Assembly (NCBI GenBank): GCA_014240165.1
Contig: JAAZXM010000014.1
Coordinates: 1 to 64,000, forward strand
DNA: 64,000 nt
Source of the DNA: Myxococcales bacterium
GTDB lineage: Bacteria > Myxococcota_A > UBA9160 > UBA4427
Reading direction: 5' to 3'
The notes beneath the pieces are model-generated. The model worked only from the letters and a program-made list of their open reading frames with translations, had not been told where the DNA came from and did no database searches. The position numbers were made by a program, and so were the translations under genes. Shown here piece after piece: positions 28,876-38,343 of the stretch; within the stretch, counting starts at the first letter, position 1, and each line of letters opens with the position of its first letter.

Positions 28876-30309
28876 ATGGAAATGGCGACGGCCGATATTC
28901 TGCTGGAGACGAGCCCCAAGGTGGCTCCGAGCGATGTGTCCGAGATCTGGCTGGGGCACCTGATGAGTCTGTTGATTCCGCTGACAACCCTGGCCTTTGT
29001 CTGGACCGGGCCCCATGCCTGGTATGTCGCGCTCGTCTTCATTGCGCCCATGGCGGTTTTTACGTGGATGGATACCCGGCCGCGCTATGAGCGAAGGCAG
29101 CCTGTCGAATTGCTTCCCGGGTGGCCCTTTGACCTTCTCGTCTTCGTATTGGTCGGCATCCACTTCGCGATTCTGCTGGGCCTCGTCCGCCTTTTTACCG
29201 AGCAAGCTTTCTTTTCTCTCGACACAGCGATGATCTTTGTGCTCGTGGGGGGGAATTCGGGTTTCTCGATTATCACCGCGCATGAGCTGATTCATCGTCG
29301 CAGTTCGCTCAAGCGACTCATGGGAAGGCTGATGCTCAGCACCGTGCTCTACGAACATTTCTATACCGAGCATCTCCGTGGACATCATGTGCGGGTGGGG
29401 ACTCCCGAGGATCCCGCCACGGCTCGCTTCGGGGAGACCTATCGTGCCTTCTGGCGCCGAACCGTGCCCGGTCAGTTTCGCAGCGCCTGGCGATTGGAGT
29501 CCGCAAGGCTTGGCGATCCGGAGATGCCGCTTCTGGATCGGCGCACCCTGTCGAATCGAGTTCTACACGGGATCGGAGTCGGCTGGGGGATCGCTTTCGG
29601 GGTTCTCTATTTCTTTGGCCCCGTCGCGTTTTTCGCCTACCTCCTGCAGGCCTTCGTCGCGGTGCGATTATTGGAAGCGGTCAACTATTTCGAACATTGG
29701 GGTCTGGAGCGGCGCGGGGGCCGGGTCCGACCCTCGGATTCCTGGGATACGCACTCCTGGTTCACCTATTACGGTCTTGTTGGGCTATCGCGCCATGCAG
29801 ATCACCATGCGCGCCCCGAGAGGCCCTATCAACAACTCAGGGTTCGAGAGGACGCCCCCCTGCTGCCCGTCGGCTATGTCGGTCTGGTGGACATGGTGAT
29901 GGGTCGAAACGCGGATTTCATCGAACTCGCCACCGCGGAACTCAAGGCGCGGAGCCTTGGGCCCTTCGCCCCGGATTCCCGAGTCGAGATTGATTCCGAA
30001 CCTCAAGCGGAGTCGCCGTCTCGGATCGGGGTATTCTGGGCGGGGCTCTCTCCACACCTGCAATGGGCTCTGGCGGCCGGGTTGGGCATTCTGGGCGTTT
30101 CCCTCGGAGCGTTCCTGGAGAGCGGAGGCGATCCGGGCCTCGATGAAATTCTGCTCAGAAATATTTCCATCGCGGGCATCGTGGTGGCCGTGCTCTATTT
30201 GCGCTCATGGGTCGATAGCCGGGTGGAGAATGGTTGGATCTCCTGGGGGTGCGGGTTTGGGCTGCTCCTGGTGATCGGTATTCTTTCCCGACCTTGGCTG
30301 GGGCTCTAG
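28876..30309 (+). CDS. AlkB-like membrane non-haem di-iron monooxygenase
   Basis: Histidine boxes HELIHR, EHLRGHHVRVGTPEDPATA, LLEAVNYFEHWGL and SRHADHHARPERPYQQL; multiple TMs; extra C-terminal hydrophobic region. Confidence 0.88.
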   Translation: MEMATADILLETSPKVAPSDVSEIWLGHLMSLLIPLTTLAFVWTGPHAWYVALVFIAPMAVFTWMDTRPRYERRQPVELLPGWPFDLLVFVLVGIHFAILLGLVRLFTEQAFFSLDTAMIFVLVGGNSGFSIITAHELIHRRSSLKRLMGRLMLSTVLYEHFYTEHLRGHHVRVGTPEDPATARFGETYRAFWRRTVPGQFRSAWRLESARLGDPEMPLLDRRTLSNRVLHGIGVGWGIAFGVLYFFGPVAFFAYLLQAFVAVRLLEAVNYFEHWGLERRGGRVRPSDSWDTHSWFTYYGLVGLSRHADHHARPERPYQQLRVREDAPLLPVGYVGLVDMVMGRNADFIELATAELKARSLGPFAPDSRVEIDSEPQAESPSRIGVFWAGLSPHLQWALAAGLGILGVSLGAFLESGGDPGLDEILLRNISIAGIVVAVLYLRSWVDSRVENGWISWGCGFGLLLVIGILSRPWLGL

Positions 30310-30369
30310 TCGCGCCCAGGGTGTTGGCCCTCACGCTGCAAGGCGACTCCCCAGAAAAGAGGTTCGAAG

Positions 30370-31146
30370 ATGCCGAAGCTGACTCAACTCAAACGATCGA
30401 TCCAGGGCAAGGTGGCGCTGGTCACCGGCGCGGCCAGCGGAATGGGGCGCGCGACGGCTTTCCTCTTCGCCGACGAAGGGGCCCGGGTCGCTGCAGTGGA
30501 TGTCAATCGCCAGGGCGTTGAAGACGTTGTGGCTGAGATCCAGAAGGCCGGTGGAGAAGCCCAGGGCTGGCCCCTCGATCTTCGCGACCCGAAGGGAATC
30601 AACGCGCTCGTCGACGCCGTGCGGGAGCGCTTCGGGGGGATCGATATCCTGGTGAATAATGCCGGGATCAGTCGCCCCGCTCCTTTCGAAGCCGAGGCCT
30701 ATGAAGAGGGTTGGGCTGAGACCATCGACGTTAATTTGACCGCGCATGTTCGCCTGGTCCGGGCGGCGCTGGAGGATCTGCGCGCCAGCGGCGAGGGGCG
30801 CGTGGTGAATATCGCGTCCACAGAAGGTGTGGGGGCGCAGCCCTTCGTCAGTGCCTACACGGCGAGCAAGCACGGTGTCATTGGCCTGACCCGGGCCATG
30901 GCGGTAGAACTCGGTCAGAAGGGCGTGACGATCAACTGCATTTGCCCTGGCCCGATCAAGACGGGCATGACGGCGCAAATTCCCGACGAGGCCAAGGAAA
31001 AATTCGCTCGCCGGCGCGTGCCTCTGCGCAGGTATGGCGATCCCGAAGAAGTGGCCCACGCCACCCTCAGCCTGGTTTTGCCCGCCTCTTCGTTCATCAA
31101 CGGCGCGGTGCTCATGGTGGATGGGGGCATGTCCATCCAGAATTGA
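30370..31146 (+). CDS. SDR family oxidoreductase
   Basis: ALVTGAASGMGRATAFLFADEGARVAAVD, LVNNAGISRPAP, YTASKHGVIGLTRAMAVE (YxxxK). Confidence 0.9.
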   Translation: MPKLTQLKRSIQGKVALVTGAASGMGRATAFLFADEGARVAAVDVNRQGVEDVVAEIQKAGGEAQGWPLDLRDPKGINALVDAVRERFGGIDILVNNAGISRPAPFEAEAYEEGWAETIDVNLTAHVRLVRAALEDLRASGEGRVVNIASTEGVGAQPFVSAYTASKHGVIGLTRAMAVELGQKGVTINCICPGPIKTGMTAQIPDEAKEKFARRRVPLRRYGDPEEVAHATLSLVLPASSFINGAVLMVDGGMSIQN

Positions 31147-31192
31147 GGCGATTCAGGCGCCTCCTCATTGGCCGAGTTGGGGCCAACTTCGT

Positions 31193-32020
31193 TCAGGGTG
31201 ACAGCTCTTCGACGGGCTCAACCGCGCTCTCCACGAGCCAGGCGTCGCGGCCATTATGCAATTCGATGTGGAGCCAGCCGCCGCGGTCCTCCAGGATGCG
31301 CACTTCGGTTCCGCTGGGCAGGCTCTCTCCAAAACGCAGGGGCGCATTGATCGAATCCGCCGCCCGCCCCACGACCTCCGGAACGATGACGACCGCTTCC
31401 CCGCTGGCCTTCGAGCCGGAGTAGAAGAGATCCGACCCGAGCATTCCGAGCCAGAGCAGGCCGAAGAGTGCTCCCAGGTAGCGGGCGAAAACCAGGCGCG
31501 TCGAAATCGCGATGGCGAGCGCCAGGGCGGCGATGGCGAAGCAGGCCGCGGCACCCTGGGCGCGAGCCGATTCCGAGAGGCTTTGCCGCCAGAAAAAGAA
31601 ACTGTCCAATACCCCGCCTTTCGAGGGAACAGGCAACCACTCGGGAAGCAGGCCGCGGGCGTGGACCAGGTTCTGGCTGGCTCGCGTATGGTCGGGCGCG
31701 AGCACCAGCGCCCGCCGATAGGCAAGGATCGCAGGGCCGAGGCGCTCGGCCTGCAGGGCGGCGTTCCCCAGGTTGGCCCAGGTGTCTGCGCTTCCCGCTC
31801 CGTTCTCGATGGCCGCGCGAAAGAAGCGCTCGGATTCGGCGAAATGCCTCAGGCGTTCATCGCGCTGCTTGCTCTCCATGCCGAGGTCGTACGAGGAGAT
31901 CGCGGATTCGATCCAGCGCTCGGGGCCTTCGGCCCCAGCGTTCGAGACGGGGAGAAGGAGCGCCAAGCCAATCACCGCCGCGGCCCAGCGTAGAGTCCGT
32001 TGCTTGGTCGGCCCGATCAT
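31193..32020 (-). CDS. BatE-like TPR plus SH3-type domain membrane protein
   Basis: MIGPTKQRTLRW..., TPR (ADTWANLGNAALQAERLGPAILAYRRALVLAPDH), two TMs, SH3-like GTEVRILEDRGGWLHIELHNGRDAWL; last gene of the bat operon. Confidence 0.75.
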   Translation of the reverse strand: MIGPTKQRTLRWAAAVIGLALLLPVSNAGAEGPERWIESAISSYDLGMESKQRDERLRHFAESERFFRAAIENGAGSADTWANLGNAALQAERLGPAILAYRRALVLAPDHTRASQNLVHARGLLPEWLPVPSKGGVLDSFFFWRQSLSESARAQGAAACFAIAALALAIAISTRLVFARYLGALFGLLWLGMLGSDLFYSGSKASGEAVVIVPEVVGRAADSINAPLRFGESLPSGTEVRILEDRGGWLHIELHNGRDAWLVESAVEPVEELSP

Positions 32021-33864
32021 GTTTCGGACCTCGCGAGTTCTTCGACGAGTTCCGAAGCCAGGGTGCGCGCTCGCTCCACCAGGCTCTCCTCGGCGCGGGT
32101 GGATGATTCGGCGCCGGGCGAGTAGAAGACCGCGTCGCATTCGGCGAGGAGGGCTTCCCTGGCCGGGTCGGCGCTTCGGGGCTTCAAGGCGGCGAGTTCT
32201 CGCAGCGCCGAAGCGATCTCGCCCAAGGCTTCTTTTTGGGGCTTGGATGCGGCGGCTTCGATACGCGCGAGTTGTTCCCTGGAGATGGCGCGGATTCGGA
32301 GCTGCTCCGGGTCACGATTTCGGCGACGGCGGTAGACCAGGGATGCCGCCAGGGCGAGAAGGGGAAGGCCGTACATGAAGGCCAGTCCCAGGGTCTGGGA
32401 TCCTTCATCCCGGAGGAGTCGCGACCGGTCCAATTCGATGGAGAGGTCTGCTCCGCTCAAGCTGAAAACAGACTCTCCTGGTTGGCGTCTGCTCCCGTCT
32501 TTGGTCTCTGGGGTGGCGATTTTGGTCTCCGCCGGCTGAGCGGCTACGACATCCGCCGCCGAGATCAATTGGGCCGGTCGAACCACGAGCGCGATGGGGC
32601 GGGAGTAGGCGGTCTGGTATTGGCCGAGTTCGGGGTCGAACCAGGAGTAGGGAAGTGCGGGAATTTCGTTCAAGGACTCGTCGAGCACGCGCACCGGCAC
32701 GCGGAAGATTTTCGCACCCTCGACGATCTCACCGGCGGGCCGCTCACTCGCCAGGCTGAAGGAATCAGGGGGGAGGGCTTCGTTTCCTTCGAAGGGAGGG
32801 AGTCCGACATTCTCCAGGCCGCCTTCACCCCGCACCGTGAAAGTCAGCAGGATCGGGTCTCCGCGTTGCACGACGCTCCGGTCGGCGGTCACTTCGAAAG
32901 AGAAACCCCGGCCGATGGCTCCGCCAAAGCTCGCGGGTCGGTTCGCCTTGGGGGCTTCTCGCACGACCAATTTCTGGTCCGAGTCTCGGGCAAAAACCCT
33001 TCGGGTATTTGAAGGCCGTCTTCCACCGAAGAAATCACGTTGCCAACGGGTCACTTCGTTGAGGCTGATGGTGGCCGAACCGAGGTCGAACTCGCCGGGA
33101 TGGAGCGCGACGAGGGTGCGCTGAGCCTTGACCACCAGGAAGGGCCGTCCGAGATCGGAGCGGGACTCCACCTCGGCAGACAGGACCTTTTCGCCGCTTG
33201 CGGTCTGGATGGCGAGGGTCTGCTGGCCTCGCACGGGTTGGGTGTCCTGGATGAAGCGGAACGTGTCGGGCATCTCGAAGAGTCGGCTATGGATCTCGTA
33301 ATTCTGGACACTGTCCTGAAGGTCTTCTGCGAGCCACCACTCGATGCCCACCTCGATTCGCTGCCCCACGAAAACGGGTTTTTCGGGAAGCAGCAATTTC
33401 AGCCGGACACGGCGGTCCGGGGTGAGGGTTTGAACCGGAATCGAATAGACCGGTGATTTCGCTTCGATCCCTGCCTGGGCAGCGACGAAAGGGCCCAGCC
33501 TCAGATTTCCCGAGCGCGAAGGGGTCAGCACGAAACGGCAGATGAAAGTGGCGCTTTCCGTTCGCGTCGTGCGCCCGTTGATGATGGTGACCTGGGTGGT
33601 GACGTTGGGAACGATGCCCACCAGATCCAGGCTTCCCCCGTCGACCGGGGCGCCGGAGCAGCGCGGCTCCGGCTCGCGCTCGAATCCCTCGACTTGGAGG
33701 TGAAGGTCGATGGGGACGCCGACGTAATAGGGGGCCTGGGCGATCTTCAAATCGGCGCGTGGCGAGACCTGGGCGCTGGCGGCCCCGGCCCAGACGAGCA
33801 GGCCGAGCAGCGAGAGGAGCCGGACGGCCGAGCGACGCTTCCGATCTGTAGACCCATCGCCCAT
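32017..33864 (-). CDS. batD: BatD-like protein (oxygen-tolerance family)
   Basis: Signal peptide, then APYYVGVPIDLHLQVEGFEREPEPRC..., FTVRGEGGLENVGLPPF, C-terminal TM; operon context. Confidence 0.8.
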   Translation of the reverse strand: MGDGSTDRKRRSAVRLLSLLGLLVWAGAASAQVSPRADLKIAQAPYYVGVPIDLHLQVEGFEREPEPRCSGAPVDGGSLDLVGIVPNVTTQVTIINGRTTRTESATFICRFVLTPSRSGNLRLGPFVAAQAGIEAKSPVYSIPVQTLTPDRRVRLKLLLPEKPVFVGQRIEVGIEWWLAEDLQDSVQNYEIHSRLFEMPDTFRFIQDTQPVRGQQTLAIQTASGEKVLSAEVESRSDLGRPFLVVKAQRTLVALHPGEFDLGSATISLNEVTRWQRDFFGGRRPSNTRRVFARDSDQKLVVREAPKANRPASFGGAIGRGFSFEVTADRSVVQRGDPILLTFTVRGEGGLENVGLPPFEGNEALPPDSFSLASERPAGEIVEGAKIFRVPVRVLDESLNEIPALPYSWFDPELGQYQTAYSRPIALVVRPAQLISAADVVAAQPAETKIATPETKDGSRRQPGESVFSLSGADLSIELDRSRLLRDEGSQTLGLAFMYGLPLLALAASLVYRRRRNRDPEQLRIRAISREQLARIEAAASKPQKEALGEIASALRELAALKPRSADPAREALLAECDAVFYSPGAESSTRAEESLVERARTLASELVEELARSET

Positions 33865-33868
33865 CGGC

Positions 33869-36800
33869 CTACCAATCCTTGTCGACCGGCTCGTAGCCGG
33901 ATTGATTGCGCTCGTTTTTATTGCGATGGCGTTCTGCTTCGCGGTCGCGCACCGCCTGAAGGAGTTGACCGGGGTCCTGACTCGTTTCGGACTCCTGTTC
34001 CTCTTCCTGGGCGCCGGACTGCTGCTCCTGTTCTTGCTGACCGGAATCCCCTTCTTGCTCTTCGCCCTGATCGGGCTCTTCGGGCGGGGGTTCGAGGGCC
34101 GCCAGCGCTTCGAGGATGTTTTGTACTGCAGTCGACTGGTGTTCGCGAATTTCGTCCCGGCCGAGGGGGGGCGCAGGCTCCTCTTCGCGGCCTTCGCTTG
34201 CTTGGGCCTCGTCTTCCCCGCTTGCTTCCTCCCCGAGCGGCGAGTTGGCGATTCCGTCCGCCGCCCGGGTCATTTCGTCTGCCGCGGCAAGAACGAATTC
34301 CGCCGCCCGAACGAATTTTTCGGCCAGGGCCTGGGCGGCCTCGGCGTCCGGTGGCGGCTGACCGCCAGCGAGTTCCGCCGGGTCGGCGAAGGATTGTTCG
34401 TGGAGCGCGGTGGCGAGGGACTCGGTGTATTGGGCCAGGTCGCGCTGGTGACTTTGGAGACGGCGGGATTCGGGGCCGCGCTCCTCACCGTCCAATTCGG
34501 GTGCCACCTCGGTGGCATCGCCCAGGTCGATTTGTTGCTGGCCCGCGTCGCGCAAATGCTCGATGAGCGTAAAGAAGAGCCGACGCAGGCCGTCGAGGCC
34601 GCGCAGTGCCGCGCCCACGCGTTCCTCGGCGAGTTGGGCGGCCGCGGGATCGTCGCCCAATTGCCCAAAGGATTCGGCTGCCCCTTGCATTGTCGATTCA
34701 CTCAGGGCGAGGATGCCATCGGCGAGTTCCAATCGCTTTCGCTCGGCTTCCGCCGCTTCGTCGGGCTCGGGGTCTTCGGCCTGTGCAGCCGCTGCATCGA
34801 GTTCGAGGCGCATCTGCTCCACCATCCCGGACATGCGCTGGACACGAGTGAGATTGCGCTCTTGAAGGGCGACGAGCCCCGGGCCGAACTCGGCGAGATC
34901 GATCTCGGGTTCGGATGCGGCTTGTTCGAGTACGTCGGCAATCCGGCTCTCGTCGGTGTAGGCGAGTTCCACCAAGCCCTTGAGGTCGAGGAATTGTTCC
35001 CGGGCCTCGGCGAGGGCCGCCAGGGCTTCGAGTTGGTTTCGTCCCGCCTCCACCAGCCGTTCGTCGTGCAGGGCGATCCCCGCTTCGGCGAGTTCGCCCG
35101 TGGCCCGGGCGATATGGGGCTGGGCCGCCCCCAGCAATTCCAGCAGCTGAATTTGCTCGGGATCCTCTCCGGCACCCTGGTCGAGGCCGGCCAGGAGCTT
35201 CGCGTCCAATTCGGCGGCCCGCTCGGTGACCCCTTCCTGGGCTTCCGCCAGGTATTCCGCGTCCAACCAATCCGGGGCTTCGGGGGCCGGACCGTCGCCG
35301 GATTCCCTATTCAGTCTCAAGCCGGTGGTGGCCGCGGCCAGGGTCCCGGTCTCGGTCGTCACCCGGGAAGCATCGGCCAACAATCCATCCAGGATCTCCA
35401 CAGGATTTTGCAGTTGCTCACGGGCGCGTTTCAGATGCGAAAGCCCCGAACTCGCCCGGCGATGGGCCCTTAGAGCTTGCTTGCGCCTGAGTTGGCTGCG
35501 GGCCTGGCCGATGCTTTCGCGGGCCCTGTGGAGATAGCCGAGCAGGGCTTCGAGCTGGAAGGTCCGCATGCGTTGCTCGGGCGAGAGCGCCTCCTCACCG
35601 ATGTCCTGCAATGTTTCGAGCTCGTCGCCGGCAAAATCCGCCAAGGCGCCAGCTGCCGAGAGGGCTTGGCGCTCTTCCAGGGCCGCCGCCTTGAAGAGTC
35701 CCCGGGCGCTTGCCCCGAGATGAGCGTCGGGGTCAAGGGATACGGTCTCCGCGACGCCCCGGATGGACGCTGCAGCCGCCCGCTGCTCTTCTATCAGGGC
35801 GTCCAGTCGCGCGGCGAGGTCGAGCCCATCGGCCTTGGCGAGGGCATCGGCGAGGATGAGCGCCCGGCGGAGGACGATCTCGAGGTTGCGTCGAGGTTCT
35901 TCGTCAGCGGGTCGCAAGGCGATGGCTTCCCGAAACCAATCCGCCGATCGTTCGAGGTTGGCCAGTGCGGATTCGGGCTCCGCTTCCATGGAGGCGTCGG
36001 CTCGCTTGATCTCCACCCAGCCAAGGTTGAAGGTGGCCCGGTAGCGGAGTTCGCCGTCGTTGCCCGCTCCCCCCCGTGCGGACTCCAGCAAACGTTCGCC
36101 CTCATCCAATTCATCAGCGAGCAAGGACGATAGGCCCTGGTTGTAGGCCTCTCGCGGTTGTTCCGGGATCGGGATGCGGGCCCGGGCTTCCCCTTGCCCG
36201 GCTTCGTCGCCGCTGACGACCTCTGCTTCTTCGTCTGGAGCGGGCATGGGCGGCGCCTGGGCCCGGGCTTCGGGTACGCCGCCCAGGGAGAGCGCCAGAA
36301 GCAAAACGGGCAGGGTTCCCGATCGCCCCAATGGGCTCATCGCGCTTCCGAGCAACGCCAGCAGGGCGACCAGGATCGCCCATTGGAAGCCGTCTTTCTG
36401 AACCGTCCGACCGCGCTTTTCCCCCACCGCGCGCATCAAGGGGCGGATATGCGCTTCGAAGATCGACTCGAGGTCGAGTACGCCCGTGCCCGCTGGGATA
36501 TAGGCGCCCTCGGTGGTCAGGGCGAGTTCGCGCAGCAAGTCGCCGTCGAGGCGACTCATCACCGGGCGCCCGCTCGCATCCACCACCCGGGTGCGGGCCC
36601 CGGTCTGAGGATCCCTGACAAAGATCTCGCTTCCGTTCTCGTCGCCGAAGCCGATCACGATGATGCGAATCCCGCGCTCGGCCGCTTCCCGCGCGGCGTC
36701 CAGGGGGAAGGAGTCGTGGTCCTCGCCGTCGGTGAAGAGGAGAATCACCCGGGAGAGGTCCCCGGTGGTTCCGAAACCCGCCGTCGCCTTGCGGATCGGC

Positions 36801-37327
36801 TCTTCGAGCCTGGTGCCGCCTCGGGCGACGCTTCCTACGTCGACGTTGTCCAGCACCACGCGGAGGAAACCGAAGTCGGGCGTCAGGGGGCAGAGTACGC
36901 TGGCGCGGCCCGCGAAAGCGATCAAACCCACCTGGTCGCCGCCCAGGTAGGGGAGCAGGTCCCGCAGTTCGGCCTTGGACCGCTCCAGGCGATTGGGCGC
37001 TACGTCCTCGGCGAGCATGGAACGCGAAACGTCGAGGGCGACCATGATCTCGGCGCCGACCCGGGGCGCTTCGATGAATTCGAAGCCCCATTGGGGGCGC
37101 ATCAGGGCGATGACGATGGCCAGCATGGAAAGGCAGAGCAGGGCGCTGCGGAGGCCGCGCCGGAACTCGCCCGGACGATCCACCAGCCGCGGTTGCATGG
37201 TGGCGCCGATGAAGAGGTCGAGCAGATGACTGCGCCGTCTCTCGAGGCCGATCAACAATGCAGCCAGGACAAGAACGATCCAAAGCCCGTGAACGTATTG
37301 CGGCTGGGCGAAGCTAAGTCCCGTCAT
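33869..37327 (-). CDS. BatB-BatC fusion: VWA domain plus TPR plus very long helical region
   Basis: N-term VWA with MIDAS (VALDVSRSMLAEDV, LFTDGEDHDSF), two TMs, TPR-like segment, about 600 residues of E/A/L/Q-rich helix, acidic Q/E tail ending ...RNQSGYEPVDKDW (BatC-like end). Confidence 0.8.
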   Translation of the reverse strand: MTGLSFAQPQYVHGLWIVLVLAALLIGLERRRSHLLDLFIGATMQPRLVDRPGEFRRGLRSALLCLSMLAIVIALMRPQWGFEFIEAPRVGAEIMVALDVSRSMLAEDVAPNRLERSKAELRDLLPYLGGDQVGLIAFAGRASVLCPLTPDFGFLRVVLDNVDVGSVARGGTRLEEPIRKATAGFGTTGDLSRVILLFTDGEDHDSFPLDAAREAAERGIRIIVIGFGDENGSEIFVRDPQTGARTRVVDASGRPVMSRLDGDLLRELALTTEGAYIPAGTGVLDLESIFEAHIRPLMRAVGEKRGRTVQKDGFQWAILVALLALLGSAMSPLGRSGTLPVLLLALSLGGVPEARAQAPPMPAPDEEAEVVSGDEAGQGEARARIPIPEQPREAYNQGLSSLLADELDEGERLLESARGGAGNDGELRYRATFNLGWVEIKRADASMEAEPESALANLERSADWFREAIALRPADEEPRRNLEIVLRRALILADALAKADGLDLAARLDALIEEQRAAAASIRGVAETVSLDPDAHLGASARGLFKAAALEERQALSAAGALADFAGDELETLQDIGEEALSPEQRMRTFQLEALLGYLHRARESIGQARSQLRRKQALRAHRRASSGLSHLKRAREQLQNPVEILDGLLADASRVTTETGTLAAATTGLRLNRESGDGPAPEAPDWLDAEYLAEAQEGVTERAAELDAKLLAGLDQGAGEDPEQIQLLELLGAAQPHIARATGELAEAGIALHDERLVEAGRNQLEALAALAEAREQFLDLKGLVELAYTDESRIADVLEQAASEPEIDLAEFGPGLVALQERNLTRVQRMSGMVEQMRLELDAAAAQAEDPEPDEAAEAERKRLELADGILALSESTMQGAAESFGQLGDDPAAAQLAEERVGAALRGLDGLRRLFFTLIEHLRDAGQQQIDLGDATEVAPELDGEERGPESRRLQSHQRDLAQYTESLATALHEQSFADPAELAGGQPPPDAEAAQALAEKFVRAAEFVLAAADEMTRAADGIANSPLGEEASGEDEAQASEGREEEPAPPLGRDEIREHQSTAVQNILEALAALEPPPEEPDQGEEQEGDSGQQEQEQQSGAQEEEQESETSQDPGQLLQAVRDREAERHRNKNERNQSGYEPVDKDW

Positions 37328-38343
37328 GGCAATCTCCGCAGGACGCTTTGGGCCAGCAATGTGGACAGGACGATCAAGACGAGCCCCGTCAAAGCGAAAC
37401 TCGCGTAGTACTCCTCGTATTGCATGTATCGAATTTCGACAATCTCGCTGCGTTCGAGCGCGTCGATCTTCTCGTAGACCTGCTCCAGCGCTTCCTTGTT
37501 GTCGGCGTGGAAATACTCGCCCCCGGTTCGCTCGGCGATGGCCTCGAGGGTGCGCTCATCGAGTTCGACATAGGCCTGGCGCAGAACCGTTTGTCCTCGC
37601 CATTCCACGGGGAAGGGCGCGTAGCCCGTTGTCCCGGCCCCTACGGCGTAGACCTTGATGTTGTTGGCCGCGGCCAACTCCGCGGCCTGGCCCGGGGAGA
37701 TGTCGCCGGTATTGCTGACACCGTCTGTGAGCAACACGATGACCTTGCTCTTGGCCTTGTGCCGGCGGAGTCGCTCCACCGCCAGGGCGAGTCCTTCCCC
37801 GACCGCGGTCCCGTCCTCGTTTCGATCGGTGACGATGGTCACTTCGTCGAGAATCGCCGTGAGATTCACATGGTCCAGGGTGAGGGGGGCAACGCTATCG
37901 GCATAGCGCGCAAAAGTGACCAGACCGACGAGGTCGTCCGGTCGGCCGTCGCGGTCATCGCTGGCGCCCAAGAATTGCCTGAGTACCTGCTGAACCACCT
38001 GGAGTCGGTCGATGCTCTGGTCCTTGCGCACGAAGTCCCGAGCGTTCATGGACCCGGATCGGTCCACCACGAGCATGATGGCGATGCCCTCCCGGTAGAC
38101 CTTGGTATTGGCCTCGCCGGTGCGCGGCCCCGCCAGGGCAATGGCCAGGGCAGCGCTCGCCAGGGCCAACCCGAGAGGAGGCACGATCAGCAGGCGGGCG
38201 CGCCAGGAGTCCGGCGCGTGCTCCAGGAGTTTCAGGCTGGAAAAGCCGACGTGGGATGGAGCGCGCCGAGCCAGCCCGAATACCAGGGGAGCCAGGATCA
38301 GAAGGACGAGGAAAACGGGATCGCGAAATTCGAGATTCGTCAT
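37324..38343 (-). CDS. batA: BatA-like VWA domain membrane protein
   Basis: IMLVVDRSGSMNARDFV (DxSxS), VIVLLTDGVSNTGDISPGQAAELAA, ALERSEIVEIRYMQYEEYYASF C-terminal pattern. Confidence 0.88.
   Translation of the reverse strand: MTNLEFRDPVFLVLLILAPLVFGLARRAPSHVGFSSLKLLEHAPDSWRARLLIVPPLGLALASAALAIALAGPRTGEANTKVYREGIAIMLVVDRSGSMNARDFVRKDQSIDRLQVVQQVLRQFLGASDDRDGRPDDLVGLVTFARYADSVAPLTLDHVNLTAILDEVTIVTDRNEDGTAVGEGLALAVERLRRHKAKSKVIVLLTDGVSNTGDISPGQAAELAAANNIKVYAVGAGTTGYAPFPVEWRGQTVLRQAYVELDERTLEAIAERTGGEYFHADNKEALEQVYEKIDALERSEIVEIRYMQYEEYYASFALTGLVLIVLSTLLAQSVLRRLP

Noticed and set aside
33902-35473. 523-aa plus-strand ORF opposite batBC
   Set aside because: Mirror frame of the E/A/L-rich helical region; the Bat operon reading on the minus strand has coupled overlaps and recognisable domains.
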